5,838 nucleotides of DNA from Phycisphaerae bacterium (GTDB lineage Bacteria > Planctomycetota > Phycisphaerae > SM23-33), in NCBI GenBank assembly GCA_030628445.1, contig DAOVQV010000114.1, positions 1-5,838 of the forward strand. The letters are read 5' to 3'. The translations under genes and the position numbers were made by a program. Every line of letters starts with the position of its first letter. Position 1 is the first letter of the stretch. Positions 5,296 to 5,838 of the stretch are shown piece by piece. The notes under the pieces are model-generated. The model was not told the DNA's origin. It saw only the letters and a program-made list of their open reading frames with translations, and did not search any database.

Positions 5296-5460
5296 GTCGC
5301 CCGCGGTGTCTGTGCCGACTTCAATGCCAGGCCGACCACCGTAGTTCCCAGGCAACAGTGGCGCCGACGGCTTCCTTATGCGCGTGATCCACATCACCGG
5401 CCTTATCGAAACCGCAGCCGGGCAGAACGACTTGGGCTTGCCTGTCTTGCCGGATGCGAT
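5296..5460. other. Convergent intergenic gap, no terminator seen
   Basis: The gap separates two converging stop codons, where a bidirectional terminator would be expected. I see no GC-rich hairpin followed by a T-run in either direction. A 28-codon plus-strand frame from ATG 5378 (MRVIHITGLIETAAG, ending at 5464) has no ribosome site and is not called. Confidence 0.4.
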
Positions 5461-5838
5461 CTAGGCCGGCTGCGTCCCGATCGCCTTGGCAGCCTTGGCG
5501 ATCAGTTCTTGCTCCTGCTCGCTGCGGTACATCATGCCCACATCCGGCAGGACATCGTCGCCAACCTGTTCAGCCGGCACGGTCTTGACCCTTGCCCAGT
5601 CCGGAATCTCCAGCGGAGCCTCGACGGTCGAGTACTGATCGCGGTTGGCCGGCGGCAGGATATTGCCCGCCACGTACAACTTGCCCATCTCGTTGTCTGT
5701 ATAGACCGTCCCCTGCGGGAAGTCGGACGCCTTGGCCCGGTCGGCGTAGTCCGGTCCGGGGTCCCAGCCGTAGATCAGCGCCGAATCCGGCCTCCTACCG
5801 TCCGAACAGAAGACATTATTGACCACGTTGGCGTTGAC
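5461..5838 (-). CDS. Pectate-lyase-like beta-helix protein, C-terminal 125 residues
   Basis: The frame is open from the right edge to TAG at 5461-5463, so the start lies outside the window. The first residues, VNANVVNNVFCSDGRRPDSA, and the later GKLYVAGNILPPANRDQ (residues 52-68) resemble the last rungs of right-handed beta-helix pectate lyases. Those show 'NxVNNyyxpGp' followed by 'fYVxGNxxxg...vtxdqw'. A short helical tail follows: DDVLPDVGMMY, then EQELIAKAAKAIGTQPA. Family members are secreted and cleave pectin by beta-elimination. The catalytic part and signal peptide are not visible here, so only the fold-level call is firm. It is convergent with the hydrolase gene, with 165 bases between the stop codons. 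Confidence 0.6.
   Translation of the reverse strand, partial: VNANVVNNVFCSDGRRPDSALIYGWDPGPDYADRAKASDFPQGTVYTDNEMGKLYVAGNILPPANRDQYSTVEAPLEIPDWARVKTVPAEQVGDDVLPDVGMMYRSEQEQELIAKAAKAIGTQPA

Noticed and set aside
4782..5387. 201-codon plus-strand ORF overlapping the hydrolase
   Set aside because: Off-frame Arg-rich shadow of the hydrolase coding sequence.
5378..5464. 28-codon plus-strand ORF in the convergent gap
   Set aside because: No Shine-Dalgarno, no recognisable motif, and it overlaps the stop of the neighbouring gene; chance frame more likely.
5480..5504. Inverted repeat GATCGCC...GGCGATC as a possible terminator
   Set aside because: It lies inside the last codons of the pectate-lyase-like gene, has no T-run, and follows from its Ala/Lys/Ile codons.

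Overview
The window is GC-rich with dense codon bias in its main genes. It reads like a chromosomal segment of an environmental bacterium with an outer membrane, because it encodes a TolC-type outer-membrane efflux protein. The mix of a TolC/HlyD efflux set, a TudS-type desulfidase, a nitrilase-superfamily enzyme and a pectate-lyase-like beta-helix protein fits Planctomycetota (perhaps Phycisphaerae). That placement is an inference from gene content, not proven by any marker gene.

Region 1 (1-2806, minus strand) is an efflux operon read right to left: a near-consensus promoter with a TetR-type operator over the transcription start, a possible 10-codon leader ORF, a TetR-family repressor, a TolC-family outer-membrane protein, and the first 56 codons of a membrane-anchored HlyD-like adaptor that leaves the window at base 1. 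Spacing is tight: 14 nt between tetR and tolC, and a 14-nt overlap between tolC and hlyD. The simplest reading is a self-repressed, inducer-responsive export system, probably with its inner-membrane pump beyond the left edge.

Region 2 (2807-3276) holds no convincing intact gene. On the plus strand it carries a short, highly codon-biased stretch resembling the first 20 residues of a threonine dehydratase, ended by a stop. This is probably a decayed gene.

Region 3 (3277-3893, minus strand) is a complete TudS-related (DUF523-like) putative desulfidase with three candidate Fe-S cysteines, a GTG start behind a strong Shine-Dalgarno and a plausible promoter. Region 4 (3938-4404) is an accessory scar: a twice-frameshifted fragment of a DDE integrase-type transposase, then a poorly explained stretch with a tyrosine/glutamine-rich 69-codon minus-strand ORF.

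Region 5 (4405-5295, plus strand) is an intact carbon-nitrogen hydrolase with the Glu-Lys-Cys catalytic residues. Region 6 (5461-5838, minus strand) is the C-terminal 125 residues of a probable secreted pectate-lyase-like protein, convergent with the hydrolase. I found no RNA genes, CRISPR array or strong intrinsic terminators. No undescribed multi-gene system is evident. The items most worth following up are the TetR operator with its leader ORF, the TudS-like enzyme, and the remnants between 2807 and 4404.
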